Shown here piece after piece: positions 48,438-57,146 of a DNA stretch of 64,000 bases. The DNA comes from Dreissena polymorpha (taxonomy: Eukaryota > Mollusca > Bivalvia > Myida > Dreissenidae). Each line of letters starts with the position of its first letter. Within the stretch, counting starts at the first letter, position 1. The stretch is from positions 63,474,721-63,538,720 of the forward strand of contig NC_068357.1 in NCBI RefSeq assembly GCF_020536995.1. Reading direction: 5' to 3'. A program made the translations under genes and the position numbers. Under the pieces are notes generated by a model that was given only the letters and a program-made list of their open reading frames with translations, made no database searches and was not told where the DNA came from.

Positions 48438-50241
48438 AAAACGCTGTATTTATTTTATGCCGAAGTTTTCGACTTCACGGTCTTCATCAGCGGCCATTTT
48501 TTTATTTCATGATGTTCCATTTATGTACGGATATGACGCTGTGCGTTTCCGGCGTCAACGTTGTTTTGGCGCCCTTTCATGACTGTTTATTTCTGCACGT
48601 TAATACCATATTGTCGGTATGTCCTTAGTTTTGCCTTCCACAATTGCTCCGTGGTTTTGCGGTACTCGTCCGACCCGCTGAGTTTTTCGAGTGACATTAC
48701 TTGGAAATCATTCATGGAGTGTCCGTCTGTCTAGAAATGTTCAGCTACCGGGCCACTGTGCTTTGTGCGAATACGCGACAGATTCAATAGATGTCGCCGG
48801 TCTCTCCCAAATACACGAACCTGCCACAGCGACAGTTGACCGCGTACACAACATTGGATTATTTGCAATCCACATTGTTCCTCGCGCTGTACTTCCTGCC
48901 GCTGGGATCTGTGAAATAGTCCGCCTTTATCATGTTCGGGCAAATGGCGCACCTCTGCGCCCCACAGGGCCCGCTCATATTGGACCTCCGGAAAAACATC
49001 CTATTGTGTGTTTTGTGCACTAGGATGTCTTGCAGGTTGCAATCCCTTCTGAAAGCTACTAATGGGGGCTCAGGGAACACTTCTTTCATAGTGCGCGCGA
49101 AAACGTAATCCTCGTATTACGCTCCGAGTTTGTCTTTTCGCGTAAAAGGTCCTGTCTCTTTTAATTGTCGACCTTTATTAATTCGGTCTCCACAAACGCC
49201 CCGTCATATCCACGGTTCACGAGCTGTGTTTTCGTCGCCTGTCTGTGCTTCCGGTAGGCAACCTCCTCTGAACAAATTCTTTCCGCACGCACACCGAGAC
49301 CATATGGTATCGCTTTTTGTAGACCCCGGGTGCGAAGAATCCCTGGGCAGGTACAGGTGTTTATCGGTAGGCTTAGTATATAGGTCGGTTTGAAGGCGCC
49401 CGTTCCGTATTGATGTCACCGTGTCCAGGAACTCTAATTTTCAGAAGAATTGCGGAGCTCGAGTTTAATGCGAGGGTTGATTTCATTTCCTTGTGTGTGG
49501 AAAGTTTTAAGTGCTTCGATACCATGCGTCCATAAGCCCAACACATCATCCACAAACCGGAAGTATGCGAGCGGTTGCTTATCTGACCGCCGGAACAGTT
49601 CCTCTTCCCAAGCACCCATATAGGTTGATGCAAAGTTCAGCCCGAGGCGTGAGCCAACGGCCGTCTCTTCCGTCTGTATAAAGTGTTTGTCGTTGATGGA
49701 GGTGTTGCTTTCCAACACAGTGTCCATCATCACGATGACGTCCTCTGTAGGAATTTCCGGGTCCGTTCGCCTGTTTAAAGCCTCTATAGCAGCAGCACGG
49801 GCCTCATCTCTCGGGACACTTGGATACAGGGCCTTCACATCTAAACAGAATATTAGTGTACCTTCCGGAAGAGGTTGTTTCACTTTATGTATTTTGTTTA
49901 AGAAGTCCATAGTGTCTCTTACAAACGACGGAAGTGACGTCACATGGCTTCGCAACTGGTTCTCAACAATTTCCGCCATTTTCTCTGTCGGGTGGCTTCT
50001 ACCATTCACAATGGTGCGTAACGGCATTCCTGGCTTATGTAACTTCGTGTTCCCTTGAAGCTTACCGGAAGTGCCATCGTACCCTGTCATGTATTGTCAT
50101 AGATCACTGTCTATGGAACCTCTTTTGTACAGGTTGTCTACCACCTTTTTTACCTTGTTTTGCACTGATTTTGTTTTGTCGTCGGTAACTTCCGAATATT
50201 TGTCGCTATCAGAAATTTCACCTTTTATTTTTTTTATATTA

Positions 50242-50336
<95 letters not shown>

Positions 50337-51163
50337 TTGGTTTCATCAAAAAGTGTCGCGCATGAGTTTATTTTAACGAAAAAAGCCATATGTATCCCAT
50401 GAGTTTGGATGACAAATGTATACCGTTTTCCCAATTAACCAACATACATCTACCATTCCGTATACACAACTGCGGGTTAATTAATGAGGCCTTATCCTGA
50501 ACTCATTTCAACTCGGTATTTATTGTGGTATGTATACGTAACCAATTTATGGATGAACATGCTTAGCCGAAATGGCGATTTGAACTACAAATATAATTGG
50601 TTTTATCATAGTAATTAATTAAAATAAGTAAGTCTCTGCCAGAATATGTTTGTTGTGCAAACGTTTGAGCTATTTATGTACCTGTAAAGAGTTATGTGTT
50701 AAGTATGTTTGACTGCACATTACAGATTTAGTCCGTTGATGTTCAGAATCGTACAGATTCTTCAATAAGAAATCGTGACACTATTGACATCCGTCCAATC
50801 TGGATATGTGTATGCATGTGTCGTCTGAGGTCAGTGTAAAAATAAGGTACCGGGTAACCGCTGTGATGGGTTTACTATTGTAAAACGTCAGTGTGTCCTA
50901 CTGGTGTTGAGCTTAATTCTAATCATATTGCCATGAAGGTGATATAGCCGTTTACAAGTAGGTGTGTGTTCGTACCTGATATCGCTCTCGGGTGTCTCTC
51001 CCAGAAGGTGAGGCTCCCAGAAACCTCCTGATACGTTGGTTGTTGTGTCAGGCGAGAATTGGGCCGCGATCACAGTGACATCAGCGTTTGGAAACCGCTC
51101 GAGCACGCGCAATGCAGACGACAACCCGATCACTCCTGCTCCAATTACGCCGATTTTAACCAT
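34095..51163 (-). CDS. DDO: D-aspartate oxidase, complete, ten exons
   Basis: Exons in transcript order: 51163-50976, 44165-44051, 43464-43388, 40981-40916, 40659-40605, 40170-40066, 39304-39231, 37015-36898, 35695-35600, 34220-34095. All join in frame with GT/AG borders: 1020 nt, 339 residues (human DDO is 341). The protein oxidises acidic D-amino acids (D-Asp) with FAD to the 2-oxo acid, ammonia and H2O2, in peroxisomes. Visible: the FAD Rossmann motif GVIGAGVIG, His52 in [34 protein letters not shown], Arg237 in [10 protein letters not shown], Arg278 in GLRPSR, the DAO signature [11 protein letters not shown]...HWGCA, and a C-terminal AKL (PTS1). GGTRQ favours DDO over D-amino-acid oxidase. 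The counterpart of mammalian Arg216 seems absent. No damage was found. The start is ATG 51163; an upstream in-frame TTG is ignored. Introns are full of repeats. Confidence 0.93.
34683..35297. mobile_element. 615-bp fold-back MITE with 8-bp target duplication
   Basis: Long inverted arms of about 200 bp run from CACAGGTGGAAGTAACGT at the left to the reverse complement at the right (CGCAGGTGG...). The flanks are exact 8-bp repeats, GTTTAATC (34675-34682 and 35298-35305). It lies in the last intron of the DDO gene. An 8-bp duplication suggests hAT-, Merlin- or Mutator-type mobilisation; the very long arms fit a Mutator-like or fold-back type. No coding sequence. Confidence 0.85.
37053..37284. mobile_element. 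Palindromic MITE (TCGTCCCAGATTAGC family), copy 1
   Basis: Both halves contain the core GTCGTCCCAGATTAGC/GCTAATCTGGGACGAC, with a second pair (CAGTCTGCACAGGCTAAT) inside each half, around a CTTCTTAT centre. The outer ends are CTGGGAAAACGGGGTTTA and its diverged inverse. It starts about 37 bp from the acceptor of DDO exon 8. Confidence 0.75.
37996..38175 (+). mobile_element. tRNA-derived SINE, copy 1
   Basis: Head: GAGCAGTTGTTGGTTC (A-box-like), then GGGTTCAATCCCCACTC (perfect B box). The body (GGCTTGGTTGTTGGTCACCA, then CAGATGGGGTTTCCTCCGTG and TACTCCGGCTTCACACCACA) matches copy 2 and looks like the conserved central domain of a known bivalve SINE group. In a DDO intron. Confidence 0.7.
38241..38598 (+). 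mobile_element. Helentron/HINE-like repeat, family C, short copy
   Basis: Starts ACAAGAG, with a hairpin GTGTTT-GTCAG-AAACAC and the subterminal motif ATGTCCCC (the family motif is ATGCCCCC). The core has AGGTCA-type half-sites (GACCTTGAAGGTTGACCTTG) and the block GCATGCCAAATATCAAGTTG. A (GACT)n/(GACG)n stretch follows at about 38508-38562. It ends GGGGGCATAA. One internal unit. Lies in a DDO intron. Confidence 0.65.
39735..39870 (+). mobile_element. tRNA-derived SINE, copy 2
   Basis: CTGGGCGACCCGGGTTCAAT, then CCCCACTCCCGGCGCACGTA and CTTGGTTGGTAGTCACCA, align with copy 1 over at least 90 bp. The A-box half is truncated. In another DDO intron, in antisense to the gene. Confidence 0.65.
41031..41167. 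repeat. (ATC)n trinucleotide array, LINE tail
   Basis: About 45 triplets, ATC with a CAC block in the middle. It abuts the 3' end of the minus-strand LINE fragment, reading (GAT)n as its tail, and lies 50 bp from the acceptor of DDO exon 4. Confidence 0.9.
41168..42640 (-). mobile_element. LINE fragment, RT 3' half (RTE-like type), degraded
   Basis: Minus-strand pieces in order: [101 protein letters not shown], then other-frame pieces LYGCETWTL and LAWFGHV. The FADD motif is intact. At least four frame breaks. The 5' half is missing. It ends in the GAT array. Different from LINEs 1 and 2. Located in DDO intron 3, same strand as the gene. Confidence 0.75.
42889..42954. repeat. (TA)n microsatellite
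   Basis: About 33 AT dinucleotides just outside the left end of the palindromic MITE copy 2. Confidence 0.95.
42967..43364. mobile_element. Palindromic MITE, copy 2, with internally expanded arm
   Basis: Inverted ends GAGACGCGTTGTGAGAAAGG and GAGACGCACTCTGAGAAAAG (reverse strand). The left arm contains about seven tandem 22-bp units of GCGTAAAGTGTCGTCTCATA (TTA/TAA variants) where copy 1 has one. The right half is ordinary (CAGGCTAATCTAGGACGACA). It ends 23 bp from the splice donor of DDO exon 3. Confidence 0.8.
44486..48327. mobile_element. 3.84-kb terminal-inverted-repeat element with internal minisatellite
   Basis: Ends: CGTGGGCTTAGCGCAAAACG, then GTTGTAACTC, at 44486; its inverse (with CGTGGGCGTAGCG) ends at 48327, one mismatch in about 30. 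Subterminal GGTTGTAACTTGAGTTAC-type motifs recur at about 44685, 48046 and 48116. The flanks are TATA on both sides (TA or TATA duplication). The interior is AT-rich around the 34-bp array. No transposase frame is seen. In DDO intron 1. Confidence 0.7.
45120..47145. repeat. 34-bp minisatellite, about 60 units
   Basis: The unit is ACAGTCTGACATGCTACATA followed by CTGGTACCATTGTC, with frequent single-base variants and higher-order repetition (for example the block at 45540-45720 recurs at about 45850-46020). It lies centrally in the 3.84-kb inverted-repeat element. There are no spacers of unique sequence, so it is not a CRISPR array. Confidence 0.95.
48357..48435. repeat. (TA)n microsatellite, left of the Penelope-like element
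   Basis: About 39 AT dinucleotides directly abutting the 3' end of the Penelope-like element. Confidence 0.95.
48436..50243 (-). mobile_element. Penelope-like element (EN+), 5'-truncated
   Basis: Minus-strand RT pieces: [67 protein letters not shown], then [20 protein letters not shown]. Downstream is a GIY-YIG endonuclease: [30 protein letters not shown] and the C-terminal [17 protein letters not shown]. This is the PLE order RT-linker-EN. Several breaks; inactive. The first part of the RT is missing. Both borders are long (TA)n arrays. In DDO intron 1, same strand as the gene. Confidence 0.85.
48467..48490 (-). ncRNA. Hammerhead-ribozyme-like core of the Penelope-like element
   Basis: The minus strand reads CTGATGA, then a 3-bp stem GAC/GTC closed by CGTGAA, then GAAA: the invariant core of a type I/III hammerhead. 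Hammerhead motifs are known in the terminal repeats of PLEs. The third stem is short or imperfect here, so self-cleavage is uncertain. Confidence 0.5.
50244..50329. repeat. (TA)n microsatellite, right of the Penelope-like element
   Basis: About 43 AT dinucleotides at the truncated 5' border of the Penelope-like element. Confidence 0.95.
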
Positions 51164-52207
51164 AGCTTTAGAGGTCAAAATTCAGAACTTTAAAACGTTA
51201 GTAAAACTAACTGGCGAGTATGGCGAAACCTGACGACCTGCCTTAAATGTACGTTAATATATCCGTGCTTCACATTAACTCAACGAATTATATAGTCAGA
51301 TGAATCTCGTTATCGGTACATGTCAAGTATATTTGTTTGCACACATATGGTTACAGTTCACTATGCCTAAGTAAGTTCCGATGAAGTTAATCTTATGTGT
51401 ACTTGTTAAAAGTTCAGAAGAACATATGATACTAGCATACTGTATGTTTTCACTAGTTACAACTAGTAAATAGTGACGTATATGCCCAGGGGCTGGGGTA
51501 TTGCAGGGCAGATTGTCTTATAAACTGACGGTGACGAAAACCTAGTGCTGGTGTCACAGGAGTAATCCTTCTACCAGACTCAACTATGTATGTATGCATG
51601 TATGTATAAAGGAGTATTATTTAAACTAATTCCCATAACTTTTCCAATTTAAGTATACAATTTATTTTCTGAAAGAAGAAATCAAAGAATCTATTTCAAT
51701 AATAAAATACATGTAGTGTATGTTTACCGTTTTGCGACGATTACATCTTCAACATATATTTTTACTAGGGGACACCACTCTGTGAAACATATTGCAAATA
51801 GTTTCGTAAGAAACGAAATCAAAATAAAATGCCAACTGACAGCGACAAAAGGGACCAAGACCTACAAGAAAGAATAGAAACATTCGTTGGAGATCTGAAA
51901 CAGGGGTAGTGCTTAACTGTCAAGTGTCTGTTTTAGTATAATGTTAATAGGCTAAAATATGGAGGTTAGAAAACACTAAATTAATAGATCCAATTATTGT
52001 TCATTCGTTGCCATAAAAATATGTTAACAACTTTTTACTGCAAAAGAGACTCATTAATTTAAATGGCTGCCTTTTCCATAACTAATGGTATAGAAACAAA
52101 AATCTGATCACTAAATGGCACATTTTGTTTGGTATTTATCACAAAAGACAACAAGAAACCCATCAGTCTGACAGTATAATTTTTTTTAATGAGTATACAC
52201 ATACAGC
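51164..52207. other. DDO upstream region
   Basis: The promoter of the oxidase should lie here on the minus strand. No TATA box or other element can be asserted. AT-rich, with a few TGTATG repeats near 51587-51606. Confidence 0.3.
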
Positions 52208-53135
52208 CATACATGCCATAATTTTTCAGACCAATTCCGGGACATTGAGTTAAATTGTCCGGGACTTTTGCCGATTTTCCGGGACATGTATAAAATATAG
52301 CGATATTTATAGACATATGCATTTTTGGTACGTTTTTTTTGTTTCGCATCGTTAATTGCATAAGTTCGAAAGCCTATCCGAAATACACTTAATCTATTAA
52401 TGTCAAATTAAACATTACTACTTCCGTTACTAGATACAAGCCACATGTTTTCAGTGTAAGCGTTCTAAACATAGATGGTGACGTCACTGCATTATTGTTA
52501 TTAAGACCGGTGTGTAACGTGTAGTTGTTGATACGCCATTATTCATTTATAACATTTATAAATAAAAAGTTTTGACATGGCGAACGCAATTCAAATGCAC
52601 TTATTATTTTTAACGTTATGTTTACTAGAGGTTTAGAACAAGACAATAATAAACCTAGTGAGGATGACGTTTTTATATGCTTGCTTTTTTACTCGACTTC
52701 TTTGTCGGTTAAACGTGCGAACATAAACTGCTTTTAATTTTTTACTCAGCGATGTTGGACTTCAGATGTGTTAACAACTATCCTTTGCCCTTACACAGCG
52801 GGAAATAATGACGTAGTAGATTAAAGTCAATTAACAACCACATTAAACAATGCCGCCTTTTCGGTTTGACCGCGAACGTGAGACAATCGATATGATAACA
52901 GGACCCCTGTTAATTGATCGATTTTGACACGTAGCGTAGTCTGCCTATTCGGGTAGGCATTGTCATGGAGACGCTGCAGATATACACAAATTCGAGGTGC
53001 AGTTAAGCCTAAGATAAGGTACATGTATATATGGATTTTGTAAATTCCGGGACATTTGACAGATTTCCAGGACAGCTGGACAAGTTATTCATTTCCGGGA
53101 CTGTCCCGGACAATCTGGGACGTATGGCATGTATG
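52208..53135. mobile_element. 928-bp non-autonomous transposon with 8-bp target duplication
   Basis: Perfect 13-bp inverted ends CATACATGCCATA, flanked by exact 8-bp repeats CATACAGC (52200-52207 and 53136-53143). Subterminal regions on both sides hold repeated (T)TCCGGGACA motifs (at least three left and four right, in both orientations), as transposase-binding subterminal repeats often do. The 8-bp duplication fits hAT-like mobilisation. No coding sequence. Confidence 0.85.
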
Positions 53136-53764
53136 CATACAGCTCAACGTTCTTTCTGACAAAGGGAAATTTCATATGGAAAAAACATATGTCTCCAGTG
53201 TTTTTTATGGCAATAATGAATTCTGGGGCCGAACTTATTCCCCAATGGCCATTCCCATCAAAAAAGAGTAGGCTGCTTGAACCAGTTACCGGTGGTCTTA
53301 ATATTAATCGATTACAAAAGTTATTGAAATTATATTGCAACTGCTTACTTGCACTTTATTTGTATATTATCAATCGATAATCATCGTCCATAATCCAAAT
53401 ATTGAAGAAAATGGCAATAAATGCATGTAAAACGGCTCCATTTACATGTCTGCAAAAGTGAAGTTGTAAGGTCACTTGTACGAGTAACCGGTGCATTTAT
53501 AAAAATCGCCCTGGGAGCTTGATCTCTTGTAAACACTGTCTTGAAAGGGTAACTGTTTGTTTATAAATATTTAAAGTCATTATTATGAACTAAAATTGTT
53601 TGCTTTTTACAACAAAATAATAAGTTTGTGTTATTCCTCTGAAGATATAGAAATTATTTGGCACTCATCTATTGTTAGAAAATGATAATTGAACAATTAA
53701 TCAACTTAAAGTAAACGAATCCAACGAAAAATGTCCTAAAGCTGAACAACTGAAGTTGATAAAT

Positions 53765-55391
53765 TTAGATTGTTGTTTCTGGATCACAATGCGGACAAAG
53801 AAAAGCAGACTCACGCCTTACAACTCTTATTTTTGTACAGTATTTGAGATGAGTCCAATGAGAGCATTTATCACACTGTGCCCATTGTGCAAACTCCACA
53901 ACAAAAGCCAGGTTTACAGAAGATGGCATTCTCTTGTCACAAATGCAGCAAAAATTCCCCTCCTCATCTTCATATGTAGATAAATCACTTATGCTGGGAC
54001 TTATAGGTAAGGCGTTCTCTTTTGAACAACTTGGACGTGGCAACTGTTGATTGAAAAGGGATTTCTTTGATTTTACTTGCTTAGCTGCTATGATTTTTGC
54101 ATTTTTAGCAGAAGAAAGATTTCCTATTATGGCAGATGGTAAAATTTTTCTTTTCTTTGAGGTGGCAGCTTTAACAGCCACTATTTTTTTACTTTCAAGG
54201 AACTGTTCAGTACTTGTTTCATAAGGACTTGTTTCCAGTTATTTCCAGTTTCTTGCATAGTTTTTTCCATGGCTGCATAAATAACAGGCATCACTTTCTT
54301 TTAACTAATTTCTTTCCAACAAAGGGGGAAAATGCCTGTTTTTCTGAATGCGCTTATTAGATTGTTGGGAGATAAAGCTTTTAGGTATGCTTTGAAAGAT
54401 AATTCACCAACAATATATCGATTTATGATCCATCCAGGATGTTCTCTGATAAATGTTTGGCATTCATGATTGAAGATTGACTTCATTGGTCCAAAGCAAG
54501 CTACATCTAAAGGCTGTGACACATGTGAAGTATGAGGTGGCAGAATGTAAAATACAATTCCATGTTCTTTTCCCCAATTTGTTAGTGATAATGAGACATG
54601 TGATGTGTGTCCATCAAAAATAACAAGGTGATTCTGGCCTTCAGCAGTGTTAACGAACTTGAGGAAATGGTTATCTAAATAATTTTGGAAAGTTATCGAA
54701 TTAGACCAGCCAGTCTCGCTCATTTCTCCTCCTGCTCCAGGACATGTGTCCTTCAAAAGGTCATCACACCACCTCTTACCAGGAAATATGTAGTAAGGTG
54801 GGATGGAAAAGCCAGCTGCATTTCCACAACCTATGATGGTAACATTTTTACCTCTTGGAGAGGTGACTGCTTGTGGAGTATTCCCCTTTTGGCACAATAC
54901 TCTGGGTGGAGAATGCTCCATCAATATACCGGACTCGTCAATGTTCCATATCCTTTCTGGGTGATCCTTGAGTCCGTTTTCAATATAAGTTTTTTCTAGT
55001 TCTGTGAAATGTTTGTTCATTGCTTCCATTGATGTGGCCTTTGCCCTTATCAACGCAAGGTGCTCTGGCTTAGCAAGGTGGATAGCAGGCCACCTTTTTT
55101 TGAAGCCATCATACCATGACTCCTTGAAAGTTCTACACTCTTCTTTCCTAGAATGACAGCAAACTCATTTGCCATACCCAATAAAGCCTGCCTCGAATAC
55201 CCATATCCAATATTCGACATGTTTGACAGTTGGTTGACTAACAAGTTTTCTTCGTCTCTGGTGAAAATTGGTTTCGGTCCATGACTAGGGAGTTGGTCAA
55301 CAGGTTGGATCCCTAAATGCCTGTCTCTTAGGGTACTCTCGGGAACCCCAAACAACCTGGCAGCCTTGTAGATTGATATCCCACTTTCCAT
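53765..55391 (-). mobile_element. pogo-like transposase with C-terminal PHD-type finger, degraded
   Basis: Order on the minus strand: a psq-type helix-turn-helix (IYKAARLFGVPESTLRDRHLG, about 55375-55310); a linker; a DDE_1 catalytic domain with Asp in WNIDESGI, Asp in LVIFDGHTSH and the third Asp in SHVSQPLDVACFG; then a Cys4-His-Cys3 finger (CCICDKRM...CDKCSHWTH...CPHC) at about 53960-53780. The reading is broken by a frameshift near 55140, a TAA at 54301 and a frameshift near 54190. No clear terminal repeats were found. The fusion of DDE and PHD-like finger occurs in invertebrate pogo/Tigger relatives. Confidence 0.8.
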
Positions 55392-55480
55392 GACTTCTTT
55401 TTAGGCCAGCACAATCTGGTTAGGATTGTAATTGCGTCTCCTCTTCATTTGAACACTTGATGGAAACTAAAGTAAATACA

Positions 55481-55690
55481 ACAGGAGATGTGTTTGTCAG
55501 AAACACAATGCCCCCTATCGCGCCGCTTTGGATTGTATTTTTTGACTTTTGACCTTGAAAGATGACCTTGACCTTTCACCACTCAAAATGTGCAGCTTCA
55601 TGAGATACACATGCATGCCAAATATCAAGTTGCTATGTTCAATGTTGCAAAAGTTATTGCAAAACTTTACTGTAAGGTTAAAGTTTGTGG

Positions 55691-55721
<31 letters not shown>

Positions 55722-55764
55722 AGTCCAAAAACAATATGCCCCTTATCATTTGATCCAGGGGCAT
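55481..55764 (+). mobile_element. Helentron/HINE-like repeat, family C, copy 2
   Basis: ACAGGAGATGTG head, the GTGTTTGTCAGAAACAC hairpin, ATGCCCCC, the GACCTTGACCTTTCACCACT core, GCATGCCAAATATCAAGTTG, a (GACA)n stretch at 55693-55720, and an end in GGGGCATAA. Closely similar to 38241-38598. Confidence 0.65.
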
Positions 55765-55799
55765 AACAATATTAAGAAATTGGAATTGTAAGAATAATT

Positions 55800-57146
55800 T
55801 TGAAATAAACTTTCCATGGGACTAATTACACGGGGGACTTTTAGCTTGACACCTGTATCTACGGACGCTAGCAGACAGACTTCTGGATCGGATTTTTAGT
55901 TATTTAAAACCACATTCATGGATGTAAGTGTCATGGGTATGGAATTTTTTGTTGCAAAAACAGGTACTGAATTAAAAATTTGTAAACTTACCTTGTAAAA
56001 GCTCATTCTTGATCAAAAAGTAGACTTTGACAGCTTGCGGGAAGTTTTGACAGCGCACTGACATAAATTTCAGGTATGCATATCAACTGACGTCATTGAT
56101 TTTCGGATATAACGGATTGCACCGGTTACTCGTATACACCGGAAATAGGGTCAAACAGCATATATATTTTCCCCCAATTTTGTAGAAAAAATCCCCTCCA
56201 GAATTTTTTTTTTTTTTTTTAGAAAGAACTGTCTAATGATAAATATATCTCAAATTTATTTCATAAATAACTAACAAAGTATATAACTATAATTAATATA
56301 ATTTTGTATTATTATTAAGAGTTATATGAAATTAGTTTTTCCCAAATCAGTGGACTTTTCACATGAATTGCATTTTTTCCCCAAAATGGCCAAGAAAAGG
56401 CCTGATGTATCTATATTGTGTCAATATGTGTTGATCAAAACATTCCAATTTGGTCCATTTTATTGATATAAAATGCTCATATTAGTCATTTTATCTATTA
56501 CAAACATTCCAATTAGAATCAAATTGGCTAGGAAAACTGAGACTGTACATGACGGCTGAACTTTCTGAAACAAATGTTTGAAAAAATCATTGATATATAT
56601 TTAAGAAAAATGACAGAGACATTCAGCTGTGAATATTACATACATACATACATGTGTATTCATATAATAAATATAATTACTTATAAAAGACTGAATTTTT
56701 AATTTTCCCCTTTTCCTAAAAAACGACGAGTTTTTCCCCTTTGGACAGGCCCCGCCACCATTCCCCTATAGGTGAAAAAAAACACTGGTCTCATGTATGT
56801 CTATTAATTTGAGTTCAATCAACATAATAAATCATAACCAATGCTATACATGTAACTATCAACATCAATTTGCGTATCTTTTGTGGAAAAATGCTCCAAA
56901 CAAAAACTTGATAGAAAACATTGAATTTGTCAAAGTTTTGAATTGACCATTCGATCTATTTTACAGAGGTTCAAAAGATAGTAAATGAATCACAATCAGT
57001 TGATTAATAGTAAGTTGCATTGTGTTTAACAAACGCAAGTCTTGTTACAGTGTTAACTTTTGAATAAAAAACAACGAATAGATTGCATCTTACTACTATG
57101 TATAATGAAAACTGGAAAGTCACAGCTACTTTCCCTTCTCTTTCAG
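55800..57146. other. Intergenic or EIF2B2 intron 1, no gene seen
   Basis: AT-rich. The missing first EIF2B2 exon should be here or further left, but no convincing start and donor were identified. Confidence 0.3.

Noticed and set aside
48691-50188. Plus-strand ORFs of 80-120 codons
   Set aside because: They are shadows of the Penelope-like element on the minus strand.
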